The notes below the pieces were generated by a model, which worked only from the letters and a program-made list of their open reading frames with translations, ran no database searches and was not told where the DNA came from. Positions 26,691-35,535 of a DNA stretch of 64,000 nucleotides are shown here, in pieces. A program made the translations under genes and the position numbers. Numbering within the stretch: the stretch's first letter is position 1; each line of letters begins with the position of its first letter. Source of the DNA: JABWBD01 sp040768665 (GTDB taxonomy: Bacteria; Planctomycetota; Planctomycetia; Pirellulales; Thermoguttaceae); the NCBI GenBank assembly GCA_040768665.1, contig JAXGMN010000045.1, forward strand, positions 1 to 64,000, given 5' to 3'.

Positions 26691-27098
26691 ATGCCGCTGA
26701 AAAAGCCCTTGCCTGTCCTGGAGCCTCACCGGCTCCGCCGCATACCGCGCTCGTTCGCATGGATCGACCATCGCCTTCGAAGCGAAGGTCTGCTCAAGAA
26801 GCTTCGCCCCGAAGATATCGGACTGTACCTGTTCCTCACGCTGGCCGCCGATCGCGACGGGCTTTCCTGTTGGCGGTTGGACCGCATCGAACGGGACATC
26901 CCCTGCTTCGACCGCCATGCGCTGTGGGACGCCCGTAGCCGACTCGCTCAGTTGGATCTCATCGCCTATCGGCCCTGGCGCGACGGCGAACCGGACGGCT
27001 GCTACCAGGTGCTTGCCGTCGACCGGCCTCGTGACAGCCTCTCGCCCCAACTGACGGCGCTGCTGGACAACATCGGACGACGCATCGAGACTCGCTGA
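26691..27098 (+). CDS. Small basic winged-helix-like protein, unknown, beside IS110
   Basis: 135 residues. The ATG at 26691 follows TTGGAGGCAACGCT, a clear ribosome site; the longer in-frame reading upstream has none. The sequence is helical with a probable winged-helix core: PRSFAWIDHRLRSEGLLKKL, LYLFLTLAADRDGLSCWRLDRIERD, and a beta-wing YQVLAVDRP. The fold resembles replication-initiator or DnaD-like domains, but no family can be named. Its position next to the IS110 transposase suggests a mobile-element link. It is rich in Arg and differs in tone from the neighbouring metabolic genes. Confidence 0.65.
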   Translation: MPLKKPLPVLEPHRLRRIPRSFAWIDHRLRSEGLLKKLRPEDIGLYLFLTLAADRDGLSCWRLDRIERDIPCFDRHALWDARSRLAQLDLIAYRPWRDGEPDGCYQVLAVDRPRDSLSPQLTALLDNIGRRIETR

Positions 27099-27371
27099 CA
27101 CACACTTACCCCACGCGCGGGATGCCACGCCTGTCACCTCGGAACCTGATCCGCAGCAAAGATTGTGACCCGCGCTTTTTGGACCACGCCTAAAGGCCAA
27201 GTATGAGTCGGTTGGAGACGATGCTTGGGCCGCTCGCGCGCCCAACCACGGACGCTCCGGATCACCCACGAGGTTTTGGCTTAGGCCGTTGGATATCGAA
27301 TCTTCCTCCATCCTCGCACCAACATCGGACCGCAACCGCGGTCGCCCAGCAATACCTTCAGGAGAATCACC
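27099..27371 (+). ncRNA. Candidate IS110 bridge RNA region (left end)
   Basis: IS110 elements carry a structured bridge RNA in the non-coding left end, upstream of the transposase. The 273 bases between the preceding gene and the ATG at 27372 hold no gene and have several stable stems: TTGGGC (27225-27230) with GCCCAA (27240-27245), and GACCGC (27328-27333) with GCGGTC (27338-27343). The exact RNA ends and the target/donor loops cannot be set by eye. This is inference from family biology. Confidence 0.45.
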
Positions 27372-28598
27372 ATGATTGCTAATCCTCAAGAAGGCCCCAT
27401 CCACGCACGTGGCCGGGCTGTCGTCGGCATCGATATCGGCAAGCGGAAACATTCGGCAACGGCCGTCTCGCCGCAGGGTGAAGTCCTCGCCCGACTCGCT
27501 TCCTTCTCCAACACCCGCGAAGGCATCGACCTGCTGGAAAGCGAAGTGCTCCAAAAGGCCGGCGGACCAGGCAAGACGCTCATCGCCATGGAGGCCACCG
27601 GCCACTACTGGATATGTATGTATTGGGAACTGACCCGACGCGGCTACTGCTGTGTCGTGCTCAATCCCATCCAGACCAATGCCCGCATGGGCGCACGCAT
27701 CCGCAAGACCAAAACTGACCCGATCGATTCCCTCGGGATCGCCAGGGTCATCCTCAGCGGCGAAGCCCGCGCTACCCGCGTCCCCGATGAGAAAACCGTC
27801 GAACTGCGATTGCTGGTGCGGCATCGCTGGCGGCTGGTGCAGGCCCACACCGACATGGAACGCTACGCGCAAACCCTGCTGGATCGGGTCTTTCCCGAAT
27901 ACGAAAGCGTCTTCTCCAAGCCGTTGCTCCCGTCCACACGCGCGTTGATCCGGGAAATCGGCATCGATCCGCGCCAGATTATCTCGCGCGCCGACGAGGT
28001 TCGCAATCTGCTTCGCCGTGTCAGCCGCCGCCAAATCTCCGACGACAAAATCGATCAACTGCTCCAGAAGGCAAGCCACTCGATCGGCACGCCGCAAGCG
28101 ACCACGCTGATCGCCCAGCAGCTTCACGACATCTTCCAGTACTTCGAACTCATCGAACAGCAGGTGGCCCAAATCGACGAGCAACTCGAAGCCCGCATCC
28201 TCGAAGCCGGCTCGCCCTTGCTCTCGCTGGGAATCGGACCCGTGCTGGCCGCATCCATCCATGCCGAGAGCGACAGTATCCGCGACTTCTCCACCCCAGG
28301 CCAGTACGTTGCCTATGCGGGGCTGGATCCCAGTGTCCATGACTCCGGCGACACGGTCCGCGGCCGCTCGAAGATCAGTAAACGCGGCTCCCCCACACTC
28401 CGACGAGCTCTCTACCAGGCCGCGTTCGTCATCTATCGCAAGCACGACTACTTCCTCCGCCGCTACAAAAAGTACCGCCGCAAAGGCCGCAGCCACACCG
28501 AAGCCTCGATCATCGTCGCCGACCGCCTGGCCCGTGTCGTCTGGCGACTGCTCACCGACAATCGCCCCTTCAAAAAACGCCCTCCGAAGAAGTCCTAA
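27372..28598 (+). CDS. IS110 family transposase
   Basis: 408 residues with CAGGAG before the ATG. The N-terminal DEDD nuclease domain (RuvC-like) has GIDIGKRKHSATAV, EATGHYWICMYWEL and KTDPIDSLGIARV, with acidic residues at the expected places. The C-terminal Tnp_20 domain contains LLSLGIGPVLAASI, YVAYAGLDPS and SKRGSPTLRRALYQAA, whose Ser is the recombinase nucleophile. Domain order and length match IS110-group members, which insert without terminal inverted repeats and are guided by a bridge RNA. The element's true ends were not identified. The 3' flank runs to about 28680 and carries a GCCATGACGCCC-type sequence. Confidence 0.95.
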   Translation: MIANPQEGPIHARGRAVVGIDIGKRKHSATAVSPQGEVLARLASFSNTREGIDLLESEVLQKAGGPGKTLIAMEATGHYWICMYWELTRRGYCCVVLNPIQTNARMGARIRKTKTDPIDSLGIARVILSGEARATRVPDEKTVELRLLVRHRWRLVQAHTDMERYAQTLLDRVFPEYESVFSKPLLPSTRALIREIGIDPRQIISRADEVRNLLRRVSRRQISDDKIDQLLQKASHSIGTPQATTLIAQQLHDIFQYFELIEQQVAQIDEQLEARILEAGSPLLSLGIGPVLAASIHAESDSIRDFSTPGQYVAYAGLDPSVHDSGDTVRGRSKISKRGSPTLRRALYQAAFVIYRKHDYFLRRYKKYRRKGRSHTEASIIVADRLARVVWRLLTDNRPFKKRPPKKS

Positions 28599-29077
28599 CG
28601 AATTACCCACAAGCCCGGCTCAACAAACTCTTTCGAAAAACAATCGGGAATCTTGCCATGACGCCCTTGACTGTTCATAGTAGGTCTTTTCTGGCCCTTT
28701 TCCGGCCCCGAGCATTGGAGGTGGGGAGTCGATCGACAACGACGCCGTGTTTTGGCGGCCTCAGGGTGTATCGGGTCTAGGACTGGACGTGGTCCGATGT
28801 ATGGGTTTTGCGTTGTAGGTGGTTTTGTTGGCATTGCTGGTGCGGTAGCCACGGTTCCGCGGTTTGAGGCAAAGCGCCCTTCCGCTTTCCACGCGGCCCG
28901 GCGCCGGTGGGGCGAGTGCGGCCATTGTTCCCATTGAGCCGCGGTAGCGTCAGCCGCTCTGGCCGTGTATAATAAATGATAAGGCCGCGCCTTTGGTTTC
29001 CGCACAGACGACTGAGTTTAGACGAGTTGCAGGTTACGTTGAAGGTCAGGCCGGCCCCTGTGCGTCAGGAGATGCTC
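28599..29077. other. Non-coding region with IS110 right flank
   Basis: The first 80 bases probably belong to the right end of the IS110 element. The rest (to the HicB gene) has no supported gene; short frames here are not convincing. A GGCC-rich hairpin near 28695 is too small to interpret. Confidence 0.5.
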
Positions 29078-29287
29078 ATGCGATCATTCACAGCCGTCAT
29101 CGAACGATGTTCTGAGACTGGACTCTACGTCGGTTACGTTCCCGGCTTCGCCGGCGCCCACTCCCAAGGCGACACACTCGACGAACTGAATGATAATCTC
29201 AGGGAAGTGATCGGAATGCTGTTGGAGGACGGAGAGCCTCAGATCGCATCCCAATTCATGGGTACGCAGACCCTGCAGGTGCCCTGA
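29078..29287 (+). CDS. hicB: HicB-type antitoxin
   Basis: 69 residues. Of several in-frame ATGs, that at 29078 is taken because AGGAG lies six bases upstream. The partial RNase H-like HicB fold is recognised from MRSFTAVIERCSETGLYVGYVPGFAGAHSQGDTLDELNDNL. It is short and lacks a C-terminal DNA-binding domain, which in longer HicB proteins provides autoregulation. It is followed after two bases by HicA. In the cell it would neutralise the mRNA-cutting toxin. Confidence 0.9.
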   Translation: MRSFTAVIERCSETGLYVGYVPGFAGAHSQGDTLDELNDNLREVIGMLLEDGEPQIASQFMGTQTLQVP

Positions 29288-29289
29288 CC

Positions 29290-29556
29290 ATGGCGAACGT
29301 TCCCGTGCTCAAGCCTCAAGAAGTCGTGGCACGCTTGGAGAAACTCGGGTTTGTCGAGGTCCGGCAACGCGGCTCCCACAAGCAGTTTCGGCACGTCGAC
29401 GGGCGCTGCACAACCGTGCCGTTTCACAAAGGGCGAGATATCTCCCCGATCCTCTTGCGGCAGATAGCCCGCGACATCGGTATGACTGCTCAGGAGCTTG
29501 CCGAACCAGTCGCTGCACCTGACCGGGCGGGCACGACGCGGTCGCGTGAGTTGTAG
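29290..29556 (+). CDS. hicA: HicA-type mRNA interferase toxin
   Basis: 88 residues. The dsRBD-like fold and catalytic His are in LEKLGFVEVRQRGSHKQFRH, with the conserved GSH; the final helix is ILLRQIARDIGMTAQEL. Order HicB-HicA with two bases between fits an operon. Type II toxin-antitoxin modules of this kind cut mRNA when the antitoxin is lost. The C terminus (about 12 residues) is extended compared with the shortest family members. Confidence 0.9.
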   Translation: MANVPVLKPQEVVARLEKLGFVEVRQRGSHKQFRHVDGRCTTVPFHKGRDISPILLRQIARDIGMTAQELAEPVAAPDRAGTTRSREL

Positions 29557-29638
29557 GTTTTGCAGTCCGCCCGGCAGGTGAGCTTGGTCGTTCGGCCAGA
29601 GCGGTAGCACGCGGGTGGCAGCAACAGGGAGAGACGCT

Positions 29639-30079
29639 ATGTCAGAAACGAATTCCGGAACCATTGGCGTCCATGTTGTCCCGCAGCCCAACGGCAGTTG
29701 GGTGTGCACGATGACGTCGTCCTTTGCCGGTCGTGAGAGAGCTACGAAGAGCGTGCACGGCCAGAGTCCAAACCACGCGATCGCCCTTGCCTTGGAGGGC
29801 GTTGCGCTCGCATTCCGGAGAGAGGCCGAAGCCGAACAGAATGTCGATCCTGAAGCGGTCGATCGTTCACCTTCCGGGGAGATCATCAACAAGCGCTTTC
29901 ACGTGATTTTGCACTACGAAGATGTTGCGGAGGAGGAGTCGAAATTCGAGGCAATGGCGAACACCCTCCTTGGCAATACGGTAATCGAAAACGCTGAGGT
30001 TTCGATTATCCAAATTGACCCGGGCCTGCCTGAACCGGAATGGGTAAGCCGGATTGATGAGTCAGACAGACCGAACTAG
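29639..30079 (+). CDS. Hypothetical protein after HicBA
   Basis: 146 residues from the ATG at 29639, with GGGAGAG upstream. No family was recognised. The N-terminal half has a beta-rich pattern with VVPQPNGSWVCTMTSSFAGRE followed by a helix HAIALALEGVALAFRREAEAE. The C-terminal half (KRFHVILHYEDVAEEESKFE) is again beta-alpha. There is no signal peptide, so a cytoplasmic protein is likely. It lies downstream of hicA, and accessory cargo of the same region is an inference. Confidence 0.6.
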   Translation: MSETNSGTIGVHVVPQPNGSWVCTMTSSFAGRERATKSVHGQSPNHAIALALEGVALAFRREAEAEQNVDPEAVDRSPSGEIINKRFHVILHYEDVAEEESKFEAMANTLLGNTVIENAEVSIIQIDPGLPEPEWVSRIDESDRPN

Positions 30080-30120
30080 CGCGACGCGGCCGGACCATCG
30101 CGTACAATGCTCGAGACTGG

Positions 30121-30150
30121 CGGTCCGCTCCATGGCATCGCGGAAAGGGC
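30121..30150 (-). other. GH127 gene fragment (29-bp match)
   Basis: The 29 bases at 30122-30150 are identical to 24896-24924, inside the GH127 gene. In reverse complement they encode PFRDAMERT, the conserved motif near its N terminus. Nothing else of the gene is recognisable around it, so this is a scar of a GH127-like copy or of recombination. Confidence 0.7.
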
Positions 30151-30151
30151 C

Positions 30152-30443
30152 GTTCGGCTGCTGGGGCACGAGGTGGGCCACAAGCTCCTCGGCGGGCCAA
30201 CCTTTGGAATGTCGGAGGGGTTTGCCAACTGGTTCCGAAGCCGCGCCTTGAAGGCCACGGGCCACGACGATGTGCTGGCGTCCGTGATGCGGGAGTCCAA
30301 CGCGAGCTTTCGCAAGATTGATCCCGGGCGGCGACAAGCTGGATGTTACCGACACGGCCGCGAACAATCAGTTTCCCACCGCCTGCGCGGCGAAGTGGCT
30401 GTGGATGCTCTGCGAACTGGAAAAGAAATACGGCGAGGGCTAG
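30152..30443 (+). pseudogene. Remnant of a zinc metallopeptidase (HEVGH) with frameshift
   Basis: The frame starting near 30152 reads LLGHEVGHKLLGGPTFGMSE, with an HExxH-type HEVGH at 30167-30181 and a long helical segment after it. It then breaks into a +1 frame near 30320, which reads GDKLDVTDTAANNQFPTACAAKWLWMLCELEKKYGEG before a TAG at 30441-30443. There is no ribosome site or start codon at the 5' end. The family is uncertain (a gluzincin-like secreted peptidase is possible); the gene is clearly incomplete. Confidence 0.65.
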
Positions 30444-30478
30444 GATGAACGACAGCCACATAACCAAGGAGCCCAACC

Positions 30479-31048
30479 ATGGCTCGACGAATGTACGTGT
30501 TATTCGCAGATCTGTTTGTGTTGACGGCATGTTCGCTATTCTCCGCCGGAGCGGCCGCTGAGGCCGGCTGGAAAGCGGGCGTCGCGCGTGGGAGCATCAC
30601 CCCGAGGGAGCCGATGTGGATGGCTGGCTACGCCGCGCGCAACCATCCGGCGGAAGGCAAGCTGCACGACCTCTGGATCAAGGTGCTCGCGTTGGAGGAT
30701 GCGGCCGGCCGGCTCGCCGTGATCGTCACCAGCGATCTCTGCGGGTTCTCGAAGATCAACTACGACGCGATCGCCGCCGACGCCAAGGCCCGCTGCGGTC
30801 TGGACCGCGCCCAGTTGAAGCTCACCTGCTCTCACACGTTCAAGCAGATCTATGGTCCGCGGACCTGGGTGAACGGCTACACGAACGACGTCATGTCGTA
30901 TATCCCCTCGAAGCGAGTTCTGGAGGAAGGCGGCTACGAGGCGGGTGGATTCGCCGCCTGCGGACTTCCGGCCGATACGTGGGGACCGGACATCGAGGAG
31001 CGAATCACATCGTCGGTCGAGAGGTTGGTGCCAAGGCAAAACGAGTAG
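30479..31048 (+). pseudogene. Internally deleted neutral/alkaline ceramidase-like gene
   Basis: The frame is open for 189 residues, with AAGGAG eight bases before the ATG and a signal peptide (LFADLFVLTACSLFSAGAAAE). The N-terminal part matches the start of neutral/alkaline ceramidase-like proteins (WKAGVARGSITPREPMWMAGYA, LKLTCSHTF). The next residues jump directly to the family's late region (GYTNDVMSYIPSKRVLEEGGYEAGG). Family members are usually well above 400 residues, so some 250 or more residues of the catalytic core are missing in frame. Activity is not expected. It is read as a pseudogene; a transcribed fragment cannot be excluded. Confidence 0.75.
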
Positions 31049-31201
31049 CGAGCAGCGGGCGGCCACTCAAGGGACTCCGAACCAGACCGGGCTGCTCCAG
31101 GCGATCGCTTCGTCCTTCTGGATGAGGCGGACATAGTCGTAGCTCCTTGACCGGAATCGAGTATAATGCAAGAGAGGTGATTCCGCTCGGAGAAAGAAGC
31201 C

Positions 31202-31939
31202 ATGCCGATGCATGATTGGACGAAGGTCGAGGCCGGGATCTTTCACGCGTTTCATCACGAGTGGATTTCCGAGATCTCGCGCGCCTTGAACCGGGGCTTG
31301 TTGCCCGGCGAATTCTATGCGTTGCCGGAACAGGTTGCCGCCGGATTCGGTCCCGACGTGCTGACTCTCCAAGCCGATTCCCGGACCGCCCCGGAAGGTT
31401 TGGGCGCGGGCACGGCGTTACAGACCCGTCCGCAAACGCGATTCACCGCCGAGACCGATGCCGAGTTCTACCGTCGCAAGAAGAGTTCGGTTGTCGTGCG
31501 GCATGTCAGCGGCGACCGTATCGTGGCTATCCTGGAGATCGTCTCTCCGGGCAACAAGTCCAATCGGCACGCATTTCAGGCTTTCGTCGACAAGGCGTGT
31601 GAGCTGTTGGAGCACCGCATCCATTTGCTCTTGGTCGATCCTTTTCCGCCCGGCCGGCGCGACCCCAACGGCCTTCACGCCGCCATCTGGGAACAAGTCC
31701 AGGATGCCTCTTTCCAACTCCCACCCGATCAACCACTGACCGTTGTCGCCTACGAGTGCGACCTCACAACGCGGGCCTACATCGAGACGATTGCCGTGGG
31801 CGATGCCCTGCCGGACATGCCGCTCTTTCTGGAGCCGAACGGGTGTGTCATGACGCCCTTGGAAGCAACCTATTGCGGCGCATTCGACGTCATGCCCGCA
31901 AGGTGGCGGGCGATACTCGACTCTATCCCGCGACCTTGA
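31202..31939 (+). CDS. DUF4058 family protein
   Basis: 245 residues; GGAGAAAG precedes the ATG. The start MPMHDWTKVEAGIFHAFHHEW is the diagnostic N terminus of DUF4058, a family common in planctomycetes and cyanobacteria. The middle has VAILEIVSPGNKSNRHAFQAF with a restriction-endonuclease-like Glu-x-Val pattern, and a conserved HIHLLLVDPFPPGRR. Function is not established; a nuclease-like fold has been suggested by the pattern of conserved acids but is not proven here. It is free-standing, followed by a decayed RAYT fragment. Confidence 0.9.
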   Translation: MPMHDWTKVEAGIFHAFHHEWISEISRALNRGLLPGEFYALPEQVAAGFGPDVLTLQADSRTAPEGLGAGTALQTRPQTRFTAETDAEFYRRKKSSVVVRHVSGDRIVAILEIVSPGNKSNRHAFQAFVDKACELLEHRIHLLLVDPFPPGRRDPNGLHAAIWEQVQDASFQLPPDQPLTVVAYECDLTTRAYIETIAVGDALPDMPLFLEPNGCVMTPLEATYCGAFDVMPARWRAILDSIPRP

Positions 31940-31952
31940 GACATCCTCCGCA

Positions 31953-32233
31953 ATGGCGCATGGGACGGTCGGTGGGGAGGGCCTGTATCAGGGGCGTTTC
32001 AAGTGTTTCCCGGTGGAGGAGGACGAGTATTGTTTCGACGCTCTGCCGTTACGTGGAGCGGAATGCCTTGACCGCGGGCGCGGTGGAGCGTGCGGAACAG
32101 TGGCGATAGGGAAGCCTCTCACGCGCGTCGGTATGGCGGCAAGGAACTGAAGGCGATTGTCAGCGACTGGCCGATGGCACGTCCGCGCGACTGGGTGAAG
32201 TTGGTCAACGAGCCGATGACGGAGAAAGATTAG
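31953..32233 (+). pseudogene. rayT: Decayed RAYT transposase remnant
   Basis: The reading is broken into three frames, but each piece matches the intact RAYT at 25615. The pieces are GLYQGRFKCFPVEEDEY (frame A), LCRYVERNALTAGAVERAEQWR (shifted frame), and DWPMARPRDWVKLVNEPMTEKD ending with TAG at 32231-32233. The N-terminal HUH region is lost. It is directly followed by a GGGGACAGGCGC sequence like the REP arms of the window. This is a dead copy of the transposase with part of its own repeat. Confidence 0.8.
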
Positions 32234-32757
32234 TGGAAAGGGGACAGGCGCATATATTGGGATAACTGCGTGAGACAACCGCGCAAGTATCACCCCAGAC
32301 TGCCAGGAAGAAATGGTACTTCGTTGCGAGTCGTTGACCACGGCGGGATTCACGTTGCCGGCGACGGTGAAATCGAAGGGGGGATTCTATGCGGTCGTCG
32401 TGCATCGACGCGACCAACTTTCGCGCGAGACGGGCCGACATGAGAGTCGCAACCAGCGCGCACGCAAAGCGCTATGCGGACGACGACCGCATCGCGTTGA
32501 CCACCGGCCGCTCAGCCACGATCCAGTTCCCTTTGCAGGTCGTTCATATCGACGACGACTACGTCGATTCGCCGTTTGGCCAGTGCATCGAGAAAATCGG
32601 CGTGATCCATTCCGGCGATCATGGCCGCCTTACGTCATACTCGGCCTGCCGTGCTCGTGAAACTTGAATCGTGGGTTTGCGCGGAGTAAGCTTGCGCCAG
32701 GCCCTTGAGGGGCCGCAGCACGCAGGCGCCTCGTCTTTCCCTTCCCGGAGAACCGTT
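32234..32757. other. Region without a supported gene
   Basis: Short frames in this 524-base stretch (for example TVKSKGGFYAVVVHRRDQL around 32340 and SATIQFPLQVVHIDDDYVDS around 32515) may be fragments of a protein in two frames, but no family was recognised. The last bases carry GGAG of the next gene. Confidence 0.4.
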
Positions 32758-33720
32758 ATGACTCGTTCGATTCCCACTGCTGTGTTGATCCTGTTGTTCC
32801 TTGCGGGACCTTGGGCACTCGGCCAGATGTCCGGCTCCCGCGGCGGCATGGAAAGCGGCCGGGTCGGTGTCGCGAGCCTGCCGCATCTCGATCGCGAGAC
32901 GGTCGAAGGATACATAACGATCGAAGGCCGGGCCGAACTGCGGGTCCAGCCCACGGACATCCGCGTGGTGATCGCTGTGACCGGTGAGGGCACGACTGCA
33001 CAGGAATGCCGCAACACGGTTCAGGGGACGATCGATCGACTGAAGCAGGCATGGTCGGCGATTCATATCCCGGCGGATCGGATCGTCGTCGACTTCATCG
33101 CCGTTCTACCGCGTTACGAGTGGAGCCTAGAGAATCGGGCCGAGCGCGAGGTGGGAATCGAGAAGAAAGTCGGCTATCGTATGCAGACTAACGTCCACCT
33201 GGCCGCCCAAGGCGATGCCGAGGCGCAGGCTGCAATCGACGCGGCGTTCGAGGAGGGCATCACAGACATCCTGGCCTTCGATTACTGGGTCAAGGATCTC
33301 GACGGCGTCAAGGCTCAGGCCCGGCAGCAAGCCCTGGACGAAGCTCGCGACAAGGCGGACGTCTTACTCGGTGCGCTTTTCGAGCACCGGCCGCCAGCGA
33401 TCAATGTGCAGGAGCAGACCACCGTCCACTACCCCGCGTCGCTCTACCACTCGTTTCAGGCAAGCGACGAGGAGGCGGTGAGCCCGCCGTCGCGTCGCGA
33501 CGTCCCGTTCATCCACGCCTACCGTCCGCGCAACACCTACTATCGCGGGCTGATGAGCGACGGAGACGTGCAGCCCCGCGAGCTGCCGATGAGTCCGGAG
33601 ATCTCCGTGGTTTCGACCGTGCGTCTGTACTTCGAGTCGCCGGCGGCCGAGCGAAGCCGGAAACACGACAAGAAGCGAAAAGACTCCCACCAGTTGCGCG
33701 CCGACCCACGGGCCACGTAG
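32758..33720 (+). CDS. Secreted SIMPL-domain (DUF541) protein
   Basis: 320 residues from the ATG at 32758 with GGAG seven bases upstream. Signal peptide MTRSIPTAVLILLFLAGPWA is cleaved near LGQMSG. The SIMPL domain covers about residues 50-230: IEGRAELRVQPTDIRVVIAVTGEG, a conserved CRNTVQGTIDRLKQ helix, and VKDLDGVKAQARQQALDEARDKADVLL near its end. A Pro/Arg-rich tail (about 250-320) is predicted to be disordered. Family members are periplasmic or outer-membrane proteins of unknown biochemistry, some with roles in stress or adhesion. No operon partner is close. Confidence 0.88.
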   Translation: MTRSIPTAVLILLFLAGPWALGQMSGSRGGMESGRVGVASLPHLDRETVEGYITIEGRAELRVQPTDIRVVIAVTGEGTTAQECRNTVQGTIDRLKQAWSAIHIPADRIVVDFIAVLPRYEWSLENRAEREVGIEKKVGYRMQTNVHLAAQGDAEAQAAIDAAFEEGITDILAFDYWVKDLDGVKAQARQQALDEARDKADVLLGALFEHRPPAINVQEQTTVHYPASLYHSFQASDEEAVSPPSRRDVPFIHAYRPRNTYYRGLMSDGDVQPRELPMSPEISVVSTVRLYFESPAAERSRKHDKKRKDSHQLRADPRAT

Positions 33721-33913
33721 TCGTCCAGACCAATTTCGCCGAGCTTCCTTGACTTGTGAACTATTTGCGGGCTCCAATGAACAACCACTCGCCACGATTT
33801 CAACAGGCTCAGCAGCCCGGCTGCTTGACGTTCCGGCGGGTCGTTGTAAATGAACTCCCTGTGCTTGCCAATCATCGGCCTGCGTCGGACAATAGAAGCC
33901 TGGAGGACAGATC

Positions 33914-35314
33914 ATGAAACGAATCGCTCGAAACTCTTCACAAGATCGTAGAACCGGCAGCATCACCCGGCGGCAGTTGCTCCGCGGCGTCGGGGCTTCC
34001 TTTGCTGCGGGCACGCTGGTGCCCCGGCACGTGTTGGGCCGCGGCTACCTGGCCCCTAGCCAGAAACCGGCGCTGGCCGGCATCGGCGTGGGTGGCGTGG
34101 GCTACGGGCAGGTGGCGAGCTGCGAAAAGGCCGGCTTTGAAGTCGTCGTGCTGTGCGACGTGGACGACGTCTATGCCAAAAAAGCCTTCGACAAGTGGCC
34201 CGCCGCGCGCCGCTATCGCGACTATCGCGAAATGCTCGACACCGAGGCCGACAAGATCGACGCAGTCTATTGTGGCACTCCGGACCATACGCATGCGGTG
34301 ATCTGCATGGAAGCCATCCGCCGCAAGAAACACCTTTGCTGCGTGAAACCACTGACGCGAACGATCCACGAAGGCCGCATCGTAATCGAGGCGGCGGTCG
34401 ACGCGCGCGTGGCCACGCAGGTGACCGCATCGCCCAACACGAGCGAGGCGGCCTGCCGCACCTGCGAGCTGATCTGGGCCGGCGCGATCGGCCCGGTCCG
34501 CGAGGTGCATGTCTGGTCGAACCGCCCTCTGTGGCCGCAAGGCATGAAGACGCCGGACTTTCAGGACCCGGTTCCCTCGACGTTCGACTGGGACCTCTGG
34601 CTGGGCCCGGCCGCCGAGCGGCCGTTTGCCAACGAGTGGCCGGAGGAGCACTATGCGGTCGCTCAGGTCAAGGCCTCGCGTTCGCCGCGGCGCGCCGTGT
34701 ACCACCCCTGGAATTTCCGCGGCTGGTGGGCGTTCGGCACCGGAGCGCTGGGCGACATGGGCTGCCACCACTTGAACACACCCTACCGGGCCTTGAAGCT
34801 CGAATACCCCGAGAGCGTATCGGCCTCGGCGACGGTCGTGTTCGAGGAGTCGGCTCCCCTGGCGTCAATCGTCACCTACGACTACCCTGCCCGCGGCGAC
34901 CTGCCGCCGGTGCGGATCGTCTGGTACGACGGGGGCATCAAGCCACCTTATCCCAGGGAACTCGAAGGGCGGCCGTTGCCGGCGGACGGCGAGCTTTACA
35001 TCGGCGACGAAGGGGTGATGCTCGAGTCCAGAGTCTTTCCTGAGGCCAGAGCGAAGCAATTTGCCGACGTACCGAAAACGCTCCTTCGTCGACCGGGCAC
35101 TTGGAGCGAGTGGTTCGATGCCTGCCAGAGCGGCGAGAAAGCCGGTTGCCATTTCGAGTGGGCCGGCCTGCTCAATGAGTTCGTCCTGCTGGGCAACATC
35201 GCCATCCGCACGGGCAAACGGCTTGAGTGGGATGCCAAGGCCGGCAAGTTCACCAACGACGAACGGGCCAACCAATACGTCCAGGAACCCTACCGCCAGG
35301 GCTGGTTGCTCTGA
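33914..35314 (+). CDS. Tat-exported Gfo/Idh/MocA family oxidoreductase
   Basis: 466 residues. A twin-arginine signal (SITRRQLLRGVGASFAAG) is followed by the dinucleotide-binding GIGVGGVGYGQV and the catalytic Lys in CCVKPLTRTIHEG. The substrate domain contains HPWNFRGWWAFGTGALGDMGCHHLN, the conserved Asp/His active-site segment of this planctomycete subgroup. The enzyme is expected to oxidise or reduce a sugar or inositol derivative with NAD(P). Unlike the protein at 17329 it keeps the KP lysine. It stands alone between two secreted-protein genes. Confidence 0.92.
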   Translation: MKRIARNSSQDRRTGSITRRQLLRGVGASFAAGTLVPRHVLGRGYLAPSQKPALAGIGVGGVGYGQVASCEKAGFEVVVLCDVDDVYAKKAFDKWPAARRYRDYREMLDTEADKIDAVYCGTPDHTHAVICMEAIRRKKHLCCVKPLTRTIHEGRIVIEAAVDARVATQVTASPNTSEAACRTCELIWAGAIGPVREVHVWSNRPLWPQGMKTPDFQDPVPSTFDWDLWLGPAAERPFANEWPEEHYAVAQVKASRSPRRAVYHPWNFRGWWAFGTGALGDMGCHHLNTPYRALKLEYPESVSASATVVFEESAPLASIVTYDYPARGDLPPVRIVWYDGGIKPPYPRELEGRPLPADGELYIGDEGVMLESRVFPEARAKQFADVPKTLLRRPGTWSEWFDACQSGEKAGCHFEWAGLLNEFVLLGNIAIRTGKRLEWDAKAGKFTNDERANQYVQEPYRQGWLL

Positions 35315-35437
35315 CGGCCAGACAACGCATGCGGGTTGCATGTCGGCACGGGTTTAACCAGCAAGAGAAGGCGCGTTCACGGGCGGTGTCCGGCGCTGGA
35401 AATCGCGACAACTAAGCACCGGCCCGCAAAGAAGTTC

Positions 35438-35484
35438 GTAGGGCGGAATTCACTCCGCCCCCAGCGGACTCAAGTCCGCTCTAC
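35438..35484. repeat. Double-hairpin repeat with outer stem
   Basis: Two adjacent hairpins, GGGCGGA...TCCGCCC (35441-35460) and AGCGGACT...AGTCCGCT (35463-35480), are enclosed by a GTAG...CTAC stem (35438-35484). The cloverleaf-like shape is typical of small dispersed bacterial repeats. It lies between two convergent genes and may help end transcription. Confidence 0.6.
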
Positions 35485-35535
35485 AAAGAAATCACGGACT
35501 TGTTCTTGGACAGCCACCAAGACCAGCGGCTCATC

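Noticed and set aside
28752..28937. Small frame after the IS110 transposase
   Set aside because: No ribosome site; probably part of the element's flank.
32234..32757. Short frames that might be a small gene
   Set aside because: No ribosome site, frames change midway and no family was recognised.
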